The translations under genes and the position numbers were made by a program. Below, in pieces: positions 45,729-55,367 of a stretch of DNA of 64,000 bases. A model generated the notes under the pieces. The model made no database searches. It had not been told where the DNA came from and worked only from the letters and a program-made list of their open reading frames with translations. The stretch comes from Methanococcoides vulcani (GTDB taxonomy: Archaea > Halobacteriota > Methanosarcinia > Methanosarcinales > Methanosarcinaceae): positions 319,468-383,467 of the forward strand of contig NZ_FOHQ01000001.1 in assembly GCF_900111645.1 (NCBI RefSeq), in the 5' to 3' direction. Within the stretch, counting starts at the first letter, position 1, and each line of letters starts with the position of its first letter.

Positions 45729-46769
45729 ATGGTAAAACCTCCACGACTTATCGCATGGGAACTGACATGGGGTTGCAATCTTTCTTGTGTCCATTGCAGG
45801 GGCTCATCAACCTCAGAAATACCCGAAGGTGAACTTTCTACAGATGAGGCAAAGCACTTCGTTGACGAGATCGCTGAAATTGGCGATCCGATCCTCATTA
45901 TAACCGGTGGGGAACCACTTACCCGAAAGGATGTTTACGAGGTCGCAAGATATGCGACTGATAAGGGGTTACGTGTTGCTCTTGCCACGAACGGTACCCT
46001 TCTTGATGAGGACGTTGTGAAAAAGCTCAAAGATGCCGGGGTTCAGCGAGTAAGCATTAGCATTGACGGGTCGACAGCAAAGACGCACGATGAGTTCCGT
46101 GGAGTTCCCGGTGCATTCGAAGGTGCGATGCGTGGGATCGAATATCTCAAAAAAGGTGGGCTTGGGTTCCAGGTAAACACCACGATCACAAAAAGGAACA
46201 TTAACGAGATCCCTGAAATACTTGACCTGGCAACTGAGATCGGTGCAGAGGCTCTTCATATATTCCTCCTTGTCCCCACAGGCAGAGGCAAGAACCTTGA
46301 AAAGGAAGAGATACCTCCGGTTGAATATGAGCGTGTTCTCAACTGGTTCTATGATCAGCAGAAGCATGTCAGTATCCAGCTAAAGGCAACCTGTGCCCCT
46401 CATTATTTCAGAATAATGCGCCAGCGTGCTAAAAAGGAAGGCGTAGAGGTCACCGTCAAGACCCATGGTTATGAGGCAATGACCCGTGGTTGTCTTGGAG
46501 GTACAAGTTTCTGTTTTGTTTCAAGCACAGGTGACGTTCAACCATGTGGTTACCTGCCTGTTGTTGCAGGAAACATAAAGGAGCAGAGCTTCAGGGAGAT
46601 CTGGGAAAATTCCAAATTGTTCAATGACCTTCGGGATTTTGACAGTCTGGGTGGCAAGTGTGGGAAATGCAGCTATAAAAGAGTGTGCGGTGGCTGCCGT
46701 GCTCGTGCTTATGCTGCTACAGGCGACTACATGGCCGAAGAGCCGTACTGTATATATGTACCCAGATAA
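45729..46769 (+). CDS. ahbD: AhbD-like radical SAM/SPASM heme synthase
   Basis: 346 aa. MVKPPRLIAWELTWGCNLSC puts the cluster Cys at 16, 20, 23 (CX3CX2C); ILIITGGEPLTRKD follows; the C-terminal SPASM cluster set is GKCGKCSYKRVCGGCRARAY, with TRGCLGGTSFCFVS ahead of it. This fits AhbD, which converts Fe-coproporphyrin III to heme in the alternative pathway; AhbC is the close alternative. Adjacent (divergent) to ccmDE, in line with heme supply to cytochromes. GGAGA precedes ATG by 11 bases. Confidence 0.75.
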   Translation: MVKPPRLIAWELTWGCNLSCVHCRGSSTSEIPEGELSTDEAKHFVDEIAEIGDPILIITGGEPLTRKDVYEVARYATDKGLRVALATNGTLLDEDVVKKLKDAGVQRVSISIDGSTAKTHDEFRGVPGAFEGAMRGIEYLKKGGLGFQVNTTITKRNINEIPEILDLATEIGAEALHIFLLVPTGRGKNLEKEEIPPVEYERVLNWFYDQQKHVSIQLKATCAPHYFRIMRQRAKKEGVEVTVKTHGYEAMTRGCLGGTSFCFVSSTGDVQPCGYLPVVAGNIKEQSFREIWENSKLFNDLRDFDSLGGKCGKCSYKRVCGGCRARAYAATGDYMAEEPYCIYVPR

Positions 46770-47075
46770 AGGCTGCATGTATCTGCTCCGGTAAAAGGTC
46801 TGCCTTTACAGGAAAACATTATAATCTAATGTCGTAGATGTTTTAGGTTCCATTCTTTATGTTTTCACTGCAGTCTTTTTGTCAGAAAAGATATTACAAA
46901 ACAAATAGGAGTGCCTTTCGAAAAATTTTCATAGAAATTAAAAAAAGAATTATAACGATGGAAAATCTTTGTTCCCAACCTCCATGCATTTATGCAAGTT
47001 TAATTTCTATTTTAAACAGTCTTGGATTACATTTTCTAAAAAACATTTAAAACAAATTCATCATCATCAAAATCT
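46770..47075. other. Intergenic, 306 bases
   Basis: AT-rich with no frame, RNA or repeat that I can support. Confidence 0.5.
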
Positions 47076-47538
47076 TCAGCTTTTTGTAATTAACAGATTC
47101 ACCTTATACATCATCAAAAATGTCAGGAAATATGCAACAACCGCCAAATACGAGTTCCACCAGTTCATATACTCCAAATAATCGACAGAAACAAGTCCAG
47201 CTTCAAGCATTGCGCCCACAACAGCAATCAGAAAGCTTGTAGATAGGGCGGTAGCCGTATCCCAGGTCCTAGGGAACAGGAGATAATAGGTTGCTCCTGC
47301 AAGGGTTGCAATGAAAAATACCTCTATCGGTACAAAACCCAGGAAAAGAACACTGTTTTTGGTGGTCCACAGGCCAAAGTGACCACCCAGGTTCTCGAAG
47401 AAAAAAATCAAAGATCGCAAGATACAATCCAAGCTTCAATGCCTCAAACAGGTTCTTGTGCAAAAGCACCGCAAGAACGGAAAAGATACCTATTGAAAGC
47501 ATGAGCAAAAAAATCCAGATACTCATCAATGCCAACAT
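47076..47538 (-). pseudogene. Four-span membrane protein, frameshifted
   Basis: The reading frame from ATG 47538 gives MLALMSIWIFLLMLSIGIFS...LAIFDFF and then runs out of frame at a T7 run (47401-47407 on the plus strand); a -/+1 shift resumes FENLGGHFGLWTTKNSVLFLGFVPIEVFF to a TAA at 47076. Together it would be about 155 aa with four membrane spans. The family is not recognised. The homopolymer makes a sequencing or assembly error possible; a genuine lesion is equally likely. Confidence 0.6.
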
Positions 47539-47541
47539 CAA

Positions 47542-47932
47542 CTCCCCCTATTAACCTCTATTGATATTTATCAATAGTATACTACTTAAAAAAATCGCAT
47601 GTCAATGTCAATAACTTGTGCAGTTATCGTAGTCGCACTCTTATGATGATCAAAAAGATGCCTTGTTTGCTTCCTTGCCAACATACTCAAAGTCATCAAC
47701 CTTCAGATGCCTTCGCTGAAGAATTTCACCCCTTCCCTCACATGAGCATTGAGAGTAAACGGCTTATCGCTCTTGACATTTTGCTTCATGTAATGCAATG
47801 TCAGCAGTTCACTAATATTTAATCCTTTAATAATAATCCTAAAAGCAATTTAAAGATTCCAATATCCAGCTTATTTACATTAATTCTCGGAAATAGATAT
47901 TTTTAATCGGAAATCGATGCTTAACTCTGTCG
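47542..47932. other. 391-base gap with possible coding debris
   Basis: On the minus strand around 47655-47760 a frame reads YSQCSCEGRGEILQRRHL and KVDDFEYVGKEANK without a start; it is protein-like but not recognised. Nothing else supported. Confidence 0.25.
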
Positions 47933-49870
47933 TTACTCCAGTGATCTTGCTTTCTCGACAAAGGCCATGACAGTTAGTACAAAAGTGGCATGTGCCCAGG
48001 TGAGAGGACTCACACTTAAAGGACTCCCATCAAACGGATTCAGCTGCTCTGCCAGCATACCGGTCTCTGTGGCTCTATCTGTGACCCACAGTATTATCTC
48101 CCTTGCTTTTTGCAGGTCACTGATGCTCTTTGCCATCTGTATATACCATTGTGCTACCCATAAGGTACATATGAACCAAGGATTACCTGGAATGATCTCC
48201 GGATCGTATTGCGCAACTTCTTGATATTTATCCTTATAGAAGCGAGCGATACCCCCTACCTCAGTCTTCACCGATAGTATGCTTTCTATACTTTTCATAG
48301 TGCTAACCACCCTGGCATCGTCGGGGGGGAGCACCCTGAACTGGGATACGGCGTAGAGGTTGGCATCGACGGTCTCATCCCTAGGGTTGATGCTTCGCAG
48401 GAACCTCCCCAGTTCCTTATCATACAGGTGATTCTCGATCCCCCGTTTTATTTCCATGGCAGCCTTGTTGTAGCTCTCTGCGAGGTTATTGTCTCCATAC
48501 ATTGCTGCAAACTTGGCAGCACATATGAGCCCCGCATACACTGTTGAACATGTATAGCTGTGAACCGCTCTTTTCTCCTCCCACAGATTATAACTGGGTT
48601 TGGGGAGTCCAGTAGAAGGATCCCTGTACTTGGTCATGAACTCGGCAGCCGGTATTATCATTGAGTGATAAACCGGATCGATGTTCTCGATCGATCTTGT
48701 AATTTTATAATGATTCCACAAAGCCACGATAATAAGTGCTGTGCTATCTTCCTGTATCGGAAGTTGGATCTGTCCATCAGGTGTTACCCAAGGCATCCAA
48801 CCACTTGCAAGGGTACCTGTAGGATTGTATTTTTGCAGGAAATATCCGTGATCATGGAGAAGTCCCTGGGAGTATTTAAAGAATTTTTGCACAATCCCTG
48901 AGAAACGTGTTATGTCCAGTGCCATGGCGACAAATGCACTGTCCCGCGGCCACATGTAACTGTATGAATCCATGTTGAACCTTTCAAGAATATCACTGTC
49001 ATTGGCAGCTATGATCGCGCCATCGTTATCGATCTGTGACCTTATAATAAGCAGACTGTGTTTGAATAGGTCTACCACTTTTGGTGGAAGATCAAAAAAA
49101 TCGTACTTTTCCTTGTTCACCCATGAATAATAGTACTGTCCTGCTTCACCTATCATCTTTTCAGGTGTTCTGTTAAGGACAAGTTCGTTGAGTCGCTTGA
49201 CTTCAAAGAAGGTCTCACCTGCTGCAATCCAGTAATATATCGTTTTTGTTTCCCCCGCTGCCAGATGCCGGGAGAAACTGATGAAACTGTTCACCGCCCC
49301 AATTTGAATGGGGTTCATGTTAAGCTCTCCGGACTTAATAACACCAGATTCATCCGTCCCTTTTGGACCTACTTCATACTGGTCAAAGTTTGGTGAGCCA
49401 CTAATAAGGAAGTAGCGCGAGTCCTGATAATGTATTATGGACTGCAATGCAGGGTCAAAGATAGCCGTATCACCATTCGGGTTCTCGTAAAGGGCAATAT
49501 CATGGCTGAAAAGTAGCTTCAGGTCCACATCTATGGTGTCGGTATTGGTTATTGCTATCTTTCGAATGAATACATTCTCAAAAGGGTGTACACATTCGTT
49601 GAGCCTCAACTCAACTTCAAGACGATCATTGCGATAGTAGGTATCAGTTACCAACCGATCTTTCTGGTAACCAAGTTTGTGGCTCCAATCATCCCCGATC
49701 AGAGAGACCATACCAAGATTTTTTCCTTCCACTTTCACCCCTACCCTGCAATGTCGTCCATTCACATGGTTCTCATTTCCTATATGGGGGAAGTACATGT
49801 CCCGGATGCTTGCATTCATATCAAGATTCACCAGCAGTGATCCGTTTCCAACAACGAGTGGTTTAGGCAT
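47933..49870 (-). CDS. GH15 glucoamylase-family glycoside hydrolase
   Basis: 645 aa with the GH15 layout: an N-terminal beta-sandwich (MPKPLVVGNGSLLVNLD), then an (alpha/alpha)6 barrel starting SYMWPRDSAFVAMALD, WMPWVTPDGQIQLPIQEDST, and the end EQLNPFDGSPLSVSPLTWAHA with a probable catalytic Glu. Hydrolyses alpha-glucosidic bonds, here likely glycogen. AAAGGTGAT precedes ATG. Divergent from the glycosyltransferase, so the pair likely serves storage polysaccharide turnover. Confidence 0.9.
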   Translation of the reverse strand: MPKPLVVGNGSLLVNLDMNASIRDMYFPHIGNENHVNGRHCRVGVKVEGKNLGMVSLIGDDWSHKLGYQKDRLVTDTYYRNDRLEVELRLNECVHPFENVFIRKIAITNTDTIDVDLKLLFSHDIALYENPNGDTAIFDPALQSIIHYQDSRYFLISGSPNFDQYEVGPKGTDESGVIKSGELNMNPIQIGAVNSFISFSRHLAAGETKTIYYWIAAGETFFEVKRLNELVLNRTPEKMIGEAGQYYYSWVNKEKYDFFDLPPKVVDLFKHSLLIIRSQIDNDGAIIAANDSDILERFNMDSYSYMWPRDSAFVAMALDITRFSGIVQKFFKYSQGLLHDHGYFLQKYNPTGTLASGWMPWVTPDGQIQLPIQEDSTALIIVALWNHYKITRSIENIDPVYHSMIIPAAEFMTKYRDPSTGLPKPSYNLWEEKRAVHSYTCSTVYAGLICAAKFAAMYGDNNLAESYNKAAMEIKRGIENHLYDKELGRFLRSINPRDETVDANLYAVSQFRVLPPDDARVVSTMKSIESILSVKTEVGGIARFYKDKYQEVAQYDPEIIPGNPWFICTLWVAQWYIQMAKSISDLQKAREIILWVTDRATETGMLAEQLNPFDGSPLSVSPLTWAHATFVLTVMAFVEKARSLE

Positions 49871-50048
49871 TTGAGCATCACCTTTAACATAAATTCACAC
49901 GTATAAATGTACATCATGAGCTAAAGTAGTTTCCTGCTTTATGGGAAACGAGAAATGACGCCATTAAATTATCGGGGTTCTAATTTTAAGGGTCAAGATA
50001 TCCAATTAGCTGTGATATTATAACAGAATGAAGTGTGGGGGTATAAGT

Positions 50049-51200
50049 ATGGGTTTTAGTCTAAAAAAGCCCGACTTTGGTGCGAACATAGGTATCCTTT
50101 CTTATGAGTATCCGCCAAATTTTTTTGGTGGAGTGGGTATCCATGTAGATGAGCTAACCAAAAGTCTTGCAATCGGAAATGATCAGGTACATGTGTTTAC
50201 ATCCAATGTACAGGGATTGAACGAACAGTTGATCAGAAATTTATGGGTACATGGACCACTAGGACTTCATTATCAGGCATCTAATGATTTCAGTGCGGTA
50301 TATAAAAAGATACTGACCAACATCAATGTGGCTGCGATGGTGAAGAAACAGTTTTTAAATGGCAGTCTGGATCTGTTGCACTCGCATGGTGGTTTGATCC
50401 AGTTAGCTGCTGCATTGTCAAAGCAGAGCACCCGGCTGCCACTGGTGATGACAGCTCACAGTATAGATATCAACAGAACGAAGCCAGACGGGCTGAGTGT
50501 TATGATGGAGAAAAATGTGGTGGGTATGGTGGACAGGTTCATTGCAGTATCAAAGTCCATACAAGAAGAACTTGAGCAAACATTTGAAATCGAACATGAT
50601 AGGATCACGATCATTCCAAACGGTGTGGATACTGAGACATTCAAACACCAGAATGCGGACGACATCCTCAGAAAATACAAACTTGATAACCGATTCGTTG
50701 TGCTGTTTGTTGGAAGGGCTGATCCGCAAAAGGGTGTGAGGTATCTGGTTGATGCCGTGCGAAAGCTCCGGAGACACATTCCTGAGATAATGCTGGTCAT
50801 GGTTGGCCAGCCGGATATATATCATGACAGGCATATCCTCTGCCTTCCGCATGTGGGGAAGCATGAACTCATTAAATTATACTCTCTCTCCGACGTGTTC
50901 GTGCTGCCCAGCATCTACGAGCCTTTCGGCATTGTGCTCTTGGAGGCCATGGCATGTGAGACCGCGTGCATTGGGGCACGGGTCGGAGGGATACCATATA
51001 TCATTGACCACAACAGGACCGGGCTTCTGGTGGAGCCGGAAAGCGGTGCAAGTATCGCAGAAGCGATCGATAGATTATATCATGATCCGGAAAGGAGGTG
51101 CCTGATGGGAAAATGGGGGCGTGAGAGGGTTATATCATTATTTGACTGGCAAGATATAGCAAAGAAGACTGGAGAGGTATACCGGCAGGCACTTAATTAA
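50049..51200 (+). CDS. GT4-family glycosyltransferase (glycogen-synthase-like)
   Basis: 383 aa GT-B fold enzyme: GILSYEYPPNFFGGVGIHV with the donor-side GGVG loop, FIAVSKSIQEEL, IPNGVDTETF, LFVGRADPQKGVRYLVDAV and the E-x7-E motif EPFGIVLLEAMACE. ATG 50049 follows GGGGG. It builds polysaccharide or glycoconjugates; glycogen is favoured by the neighbouring glucoamylase. Confidence 0.88.
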   Translation: MGFSLKKPDFGANIGILSYEYPPNFFGGVGIHVDELTKSLAIGNDQVHVFTSNVQGLNEQLIRNLWVHGPLGLHYQASNDFSAVYKKILTNINVAAMVKKQFLNGSLDLLHSHGGLIQLAAALSKQSTRLPLVMTAHSIDINRTKPDGLSVMMEKNVVGMVDRFIAVSKSIQEELEQTFEIEHDRITIIPNGVDTETFKHQNADDILRKYKLDNRFVVLFVGRADPQKGVRYLVDAVRKLRRHIPEIMLVMVGQPDIYHDRHILCLPHVGKHELIKLYSLSDVFVLPSIYEPFGIVLLEAMACETACIGARVGGIPYIIDHNRTGLLVEPESGASIAEAIDRLYHDPERRCLMGKWGRERVISLFDWQDIAKKTGEVYRQALN

Positions 51201-51541
51201 AACCAGAGTCTGCTCTTGATGTACTCAATGTTAACCTATCATGGATTCGATCCGCACATGTGCCTCTAGATTCACTCTTTCTATGTTGCATACGAAACCC
51301 AGATAAATCTCTCCCACTCGCACCTAATGTCGAACCAGATATGATTGCCACACAAGCATCTCGGAGCAGAAATGTACAAAAAGGATAGAAGAGCCATCAC
51401 AACAAACAACCATCATCGAATTGTAGAGAAAGTGAAACTGCACAATAAACTCAAGACAATTACAGCAGTTCGCTAATATCAGTTTAAACTCATATAAACG
51501 ACATCATACAATACATTTATATGTGGTAAAATTCCCTCCGC
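51201..51541. other. 341-base gap, nothing recognised
   Basis: No frame, RNA or repeat supported. It precedes a transposase remnant and may be insertion-sequence debris. Confidence 0.4.
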
Positions 51542-51775
51542 ATGGATTTCCAATCGCAAAAGAAAGCCTCTCCAATTCGATATTTCTATGCTTTGATTTC
51601 ATTTCTTCTTAAAAACGTGTGGTTAGCATTGCAAAGAAAACATTTTATAATTGATAAAAGAGGTCCTCATACTATCAAAAGTGACTTGTTCAGATTTGAT
51701 ATATTCATCCATTTTGTTGCGGAATGGGTGAGACGGAAGCTAAAACCGATGTTAACAGTTGAATGTTGTAGATAA
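51542..51775 (+). pseudogene. Transposase C-terminal remnant
   Basis: 78 aa in frame: SPIRYFYALISFLLKNVWLAL followed by a basic middle and VAEWVRRKLKPML, the look of the C-terminal end of IS4-type DDE transposases with its IRYF...N.W helix. No catalytic residues and no terminal repeats are found, so only a piece remains. It lies directly beside the truncated end of cobO, which suggests the element caused that break. Confidence 0.6.
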
Positions 51776-52233
51776 AGGAGGATTATTATATAAGGGGTTG
51801 AATATTGGTGAACTACTGTCCTTGGGAGCCCTCCTTCCTGTCAGAACTAGTGTTGTCTCCTCCGGGATATCCTCCAACAGTTTGAGGATGTCTTCAGTCT
51901 TCAGAATGCCGAAGTGGGCCGCAAGGTTCATCTTGTCCAGTATCAAGAGCCTAGGTCCCCTCTTGATGGCTTTCTTTGTGAATTCCAAGGCCTCTGCCGC
52001 CAGCTTATAGTCCTCAGGATCAGGATTCTTGAAGTTTATGAACTCCTTCATCCCGAACTGGTGAATCTCATACTCTGGTGACAATCTATCCTTTATCTTG
52101 TACTCCCCTATGTATTTTCTACCTTTCATGAACTGGATAATTATGACCTTGTACCCGTGGCCCACCGTCCTAAGAGTCAATCCAAAGGCGCTTGTGGTCT
52201 TCTCCTCACCTTCCCCTGTGTAAGATATACCAT
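51752..52233 (-). pseudogene. cobO: Cobalamin adenosyltransferase, broken
   Basis: From ATG 52233 the frame starts MVYL; the homologous frame then continues as YTGEGEEKTTSAFGLTLR and GHGYKVIIIQFMKGRKYIGEY, one base out of register (a T lost from a CTTT run near 52222). The P-loop reads GEGEEKTT instead of GxGKGKTT, and after LVLTGRRAPKD the sequence departs from the family 20-odd codons before the stop. Frameshift, altered P-loop and a missing end mean it is inactive. It follows nrdJ by 21 bases; together they would pair a B12-dependent reductase with its cofactor supplier. Confidence 0.8.
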
Positions 52234-52254
52234 GCCTTTACCCACTTAAACACC

Positions 52255-54339
52255 TCAGAGGGGACACTCCCCGGTAATACAATCTCCAGAGAATTCTGAA
52301 TCCGCCACAATTCCCTCCTCCTTATCTTTTCTTAAACCACCTATCACTAAAACCTGCTTGGTCTTGCTCCCGTAGCGGTAGACCGTGATTCCCTTGCACT
52401 TCAGCTGATATGCCATCATATAGATTTTTCTGACGTCTTCTAGGGTGGCGTTGGCTGGCAGATTAACTGTTTTGGCAACAGCATTGTCCACATACTTCTG
52501 GAAAGCCGCCTGCATCCTGACATGCCATTCCGGGGCAATGTCCAAAGATGTGACAAATACACGCTTAATATCCTCGGGTATCTTCGGGATGTTCTTAATA
52601 GACCCTGTTTTGGATATCTCTATCAGGAGGTCGGTGCTGTAGAATCCCCTCTCCTTTGCGATTTTCTCGAACACCGGGTTTACTTCCAGCAACTGCGTCC
52701 CCATGATATTTCTTACAAAGGATAGGGCAAAGATGGGTTCTATACCGGAACTCGTATTGGCAATTATGCTTATGGTCCCAGTGGGAGCTACGGTATTTAC
52801 AGTGGCATTTCTCATGGCCTTGTAATCATTCTCCCACATGCTACTCTTGAAGTTCGGAAAGGATTCCCTCTTCGCACCAAGTTCCACTGATTTCTTCACC
52901 GATTCGTTCCTGATAAACTTCATAATTTTTTCGGCGGTGTTTATGGCTTCCTCCGAATCGTAGGGTATTGCAAGTATGGCGAACATCTCAGCAAACCCCA
53001 TCACACCCAGGCCAATCTTACGGTTATTTTTTGCGATCCTGTCAATCTCTTTCAAGGGATACCTATTGGCATCAATCACGTTGTCCAGAAAATGCACACA
53101 CAACCTCGTGGTTTCCCTTAGCTTCTCCCAGTCAATCTCACCGTCCCTTACCATCTTGGACAGATTGATAGACCCGAGGTTGCAGGATTCGTATGGAAGG
53201 AGGGGTACCTCACCGCATGGATTGGTGCTTTCAATGATACCAACATGAGAGGTGGGATGTTTTCGATTAATCTCATCCAAAAAGACCATCCCCGGATCCC
53301 CAGTACGCCAGGCCATGGTTACTATCAAGTCAAAAACATCCCTAGCCCTCAGCTTTTCTGTGGATTTTCCCGTCCTAGGGTTTATGAGGTTATATTCCCC
53401 GTCCTCTTCAACCGCTTTCATGAATTCGTCTGTAATGCCCACGGAGATATTGAAGTTGTCCAAGAAACCCTCCTTTTCCTTAGAGATTATGAATTCGATT
53501 ATGTCCGGATGGTCAACCCTCAGGATTCCCATGTTAGCCCCCCTCCTCTTCCCACCCTGCTTTATCACTTCAGTAGCCTAGTCAAAGATTCTCATAAAGG
53601 ACACCGGCCCCGAGGCCACGCCCTTGGTAGACCTTACTATGTCCCCCCGGGGCCTTAATCTCGAAAAAGAAAAGCCCGTTCCACCCCCCGACTGGTGTAT
53701 CAGGCTCATGTTAGTCAAAGCCCCAAAGATGCTCTTCAAGGAATCCTCCACAGGCAACACGAAACACGCACTTAACTGCCCCAGGTCCGTACCAGCATTC
53801 ATCAGGGTTGGAGTGTTGGGCAGGAACTCCAGATCTGCCATCATCCTGTAGAACTCCTCTTCTGTCTTTTTCACGTCCCCTCCGTATCTTTTATCAACTG
53901 AGGCTACAGCCTTGGCCATCCTCTTGAACATCCCGGCAGGGGTCTCTATGATGTTGCCTTCCTCGTCCTTCAGTAGATATCTTCTCTCCAGTACCCTAAT
54001 GGCATTGACACTAAGCTTGAGATCATCTTTTTCCACACCCAAAAGCTTCTTTGCTTCCCTCACCTCTGTCCTTTTCTGGCGATACAGAATGTAGGCTTTG
54101 GCCACCTTGGCGTATCCATTCCTGATTAAAATCTCCTCAACTATATCCTGTACATCTTCTACACCAAGAACCCTGTCTTTGAACTTATCTTCAAGAGCTT
54201 CCACCACCTGCCGGGATATTTTCTTGGCCAGGTCGCCGTTATTTTCCCTCACCGCCAAAATGGCCTTCTGTATTGCTAAAGTAATCTTTGCAGAATCAAA
54301 GGCTACGATTCTACCGTCCCTTTTTCTTATCTTTTCCAT
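52255..54339 (-). CDS. nrdJ: Class II (B12-dependent) ribonucleotide reductase with in-frame TAG
   Basis: Makes deoxynucleotides with adenosylcobalamin. Residues 1-90 form an ATP cone ([19 protein letters not shown]), then [37 protein letters not shown], catalytic [31 protein letters not shown] and a C-terminal redox Cys pair (CITGEC). The frame is interrupted once, by TAG at 53578-53580 (codon 254), between SFMRIFD and [17 protein letters not shown]; homology is continuous across it. Either read-through as pyrrolysine or a nonsense mutation. ATG 54339 has GGGG upstream. GC-rich relative to surroundings, probably acquired. Confidence 0.8.
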
Positions 54340-54515
54340 CTTGTACCCCAATTAGAATTGATAAATGTTCCAATTAAATATTTTCCCATTATATTGTTAA
54401 GAGACTTCAGCTCTGTAGAATTCCTCTATAAATGACAACAAAAATTCAATACAATGTAGGTGGCAATCAAAAACTATAACAAAAACTACCTGAATAATAC
54501 ATTAGGGGTAAATAA

Positions 54516-54932
54516 GTGAAAATATGTGTAACAGCTACGGCTGGCAGTTTAGATGCTGTCGTTGACCCGCGTTTTGGAAGATGCCAGTATTTTGTCATCG
54601 TTGATTCTGAGACAATGGAATTCGAAGCTCTTAAGAATCCAAGTATTTCAGCACCAGGTGGTGCAGGAGTACAGGCGGCACAGGCTATAGTGAACAAAAG
54701 CATTGATATATTGATAACAGGAGAAATTGGTCCCAATGCATTACCAATCCTCTCTGCTGCTGGTATCAAAGTGGTAACAAGAGCCAGTGGTTCGGTTGCA
54801 AATGCAATCGAACAGTACAATAAAGGTGAATTGCAAGCAACCACTGGCCCAACTGAACCTGCCTATGCTGGTATGGGTAGAGGTGGAGGAATGGGGCGTG
54901 GCAGAGGCCGAGGAATGGGTAGTCGCAGATAA
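54516..54932 (+). CDS. NifX/NifB-type cofactor-binding protein, RG-tailed
   Basis: 138 aa. The N-terminal about 110 aa is the dinitrogenase Fe-Mo cofactor-binding fold: MKICVTATAGSLDAVVDPRFGRC with D-x-R-F-GRC, then APGGAGVQAAQAI. A Gly/Arg/Met tail (GRGRGRGMGSRR) follows. GTG start with GGGG spaced 8 bases before. Nearly the same DNA and protein occurs at 60506. Such proteins carry iron-sulfur or Mo clusters; the partners here are MinD-like ATPases with ferredoxin loops. Confidence 0.85.
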   Translation: MKICVTATAGSLDAVVDPRFGRCQYFVIVDSETMEFEALKNPSISAPGGAGVQAAQAIVNKSIDILITGEIGPNALPILSAAGIKVVTRASGSVANAIEQYNKGELQATTGPTEPAYAGMGRGGGMGRGRGRGMGSRR

Positions 54933-54977
54933 AAAAATACCAATGTCTACAAAATTTCAATCAATTAAATCTGTTAT

Positions 54978-55337
54978 TTGATAAAAATAGTTACTCCTAT
55001 AGTGGGACAAAATGGTTTAGAAGATTTCGTTGTTCAGCATTTTGGCAAAGCACCGTATTATATCATTATAGAGCTTGAAGATGATAAAATAAAAAGCTGG
55101 GATGTCAGCGAGAGCCCTACTGCCGATCTGGATAGGAAAAGGGGTGTGAAGACTGCAGAGTTTCTGAAAAGTCGGGGTGTCAATGTCGTAATCGTGGGCG
55201 AAATTGGCGAGGGACCATTCCACACGCTTCGCGATAGTTTTGTGAAGATGCTCCAAATGCCGGAGGCAGTGGAAGATGTTGAAAAGATTGTGGGGAAGAT
55301 TTCAGAATTGAGTACACTCACATCACCTACAGAGTAA
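54978..55337 (+). CDS. Second NifX-type protein
   Basis: 119 aa, a diverged member of the same fold: VTPIVGQNGLEDFVVQHFG, then DLDRKRGVKTAEFLKSRGVN and VVIVGEIGEGPFHTL. The first residue is TTG 54978 without a clear ribosome site, so the start is uncertain. 45 bases after the first copy, 30 before a MinD-like gene. Confidence 0.78.
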   Translation: MIKIVTPIVGQNGLEDFVVQHFGKAPYYIIIELEDDKIKSWDVSESPTADLDRKRGVKTAEFLKSRGVNVVIVGEIGEGPFHTLRDSFVKMLQMPEAVEDVEKIVGKISELSTLTSPTE

Positions 55338-55367
55338 ATCAACCAAAAAAAATTAAGGGTTAAGTAT

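Noticed and set aside
51542-51775. Complete insertion sequence
   Set aside because: Only a C-terminal transposase piece is present and no terminal inverted repeats were found.
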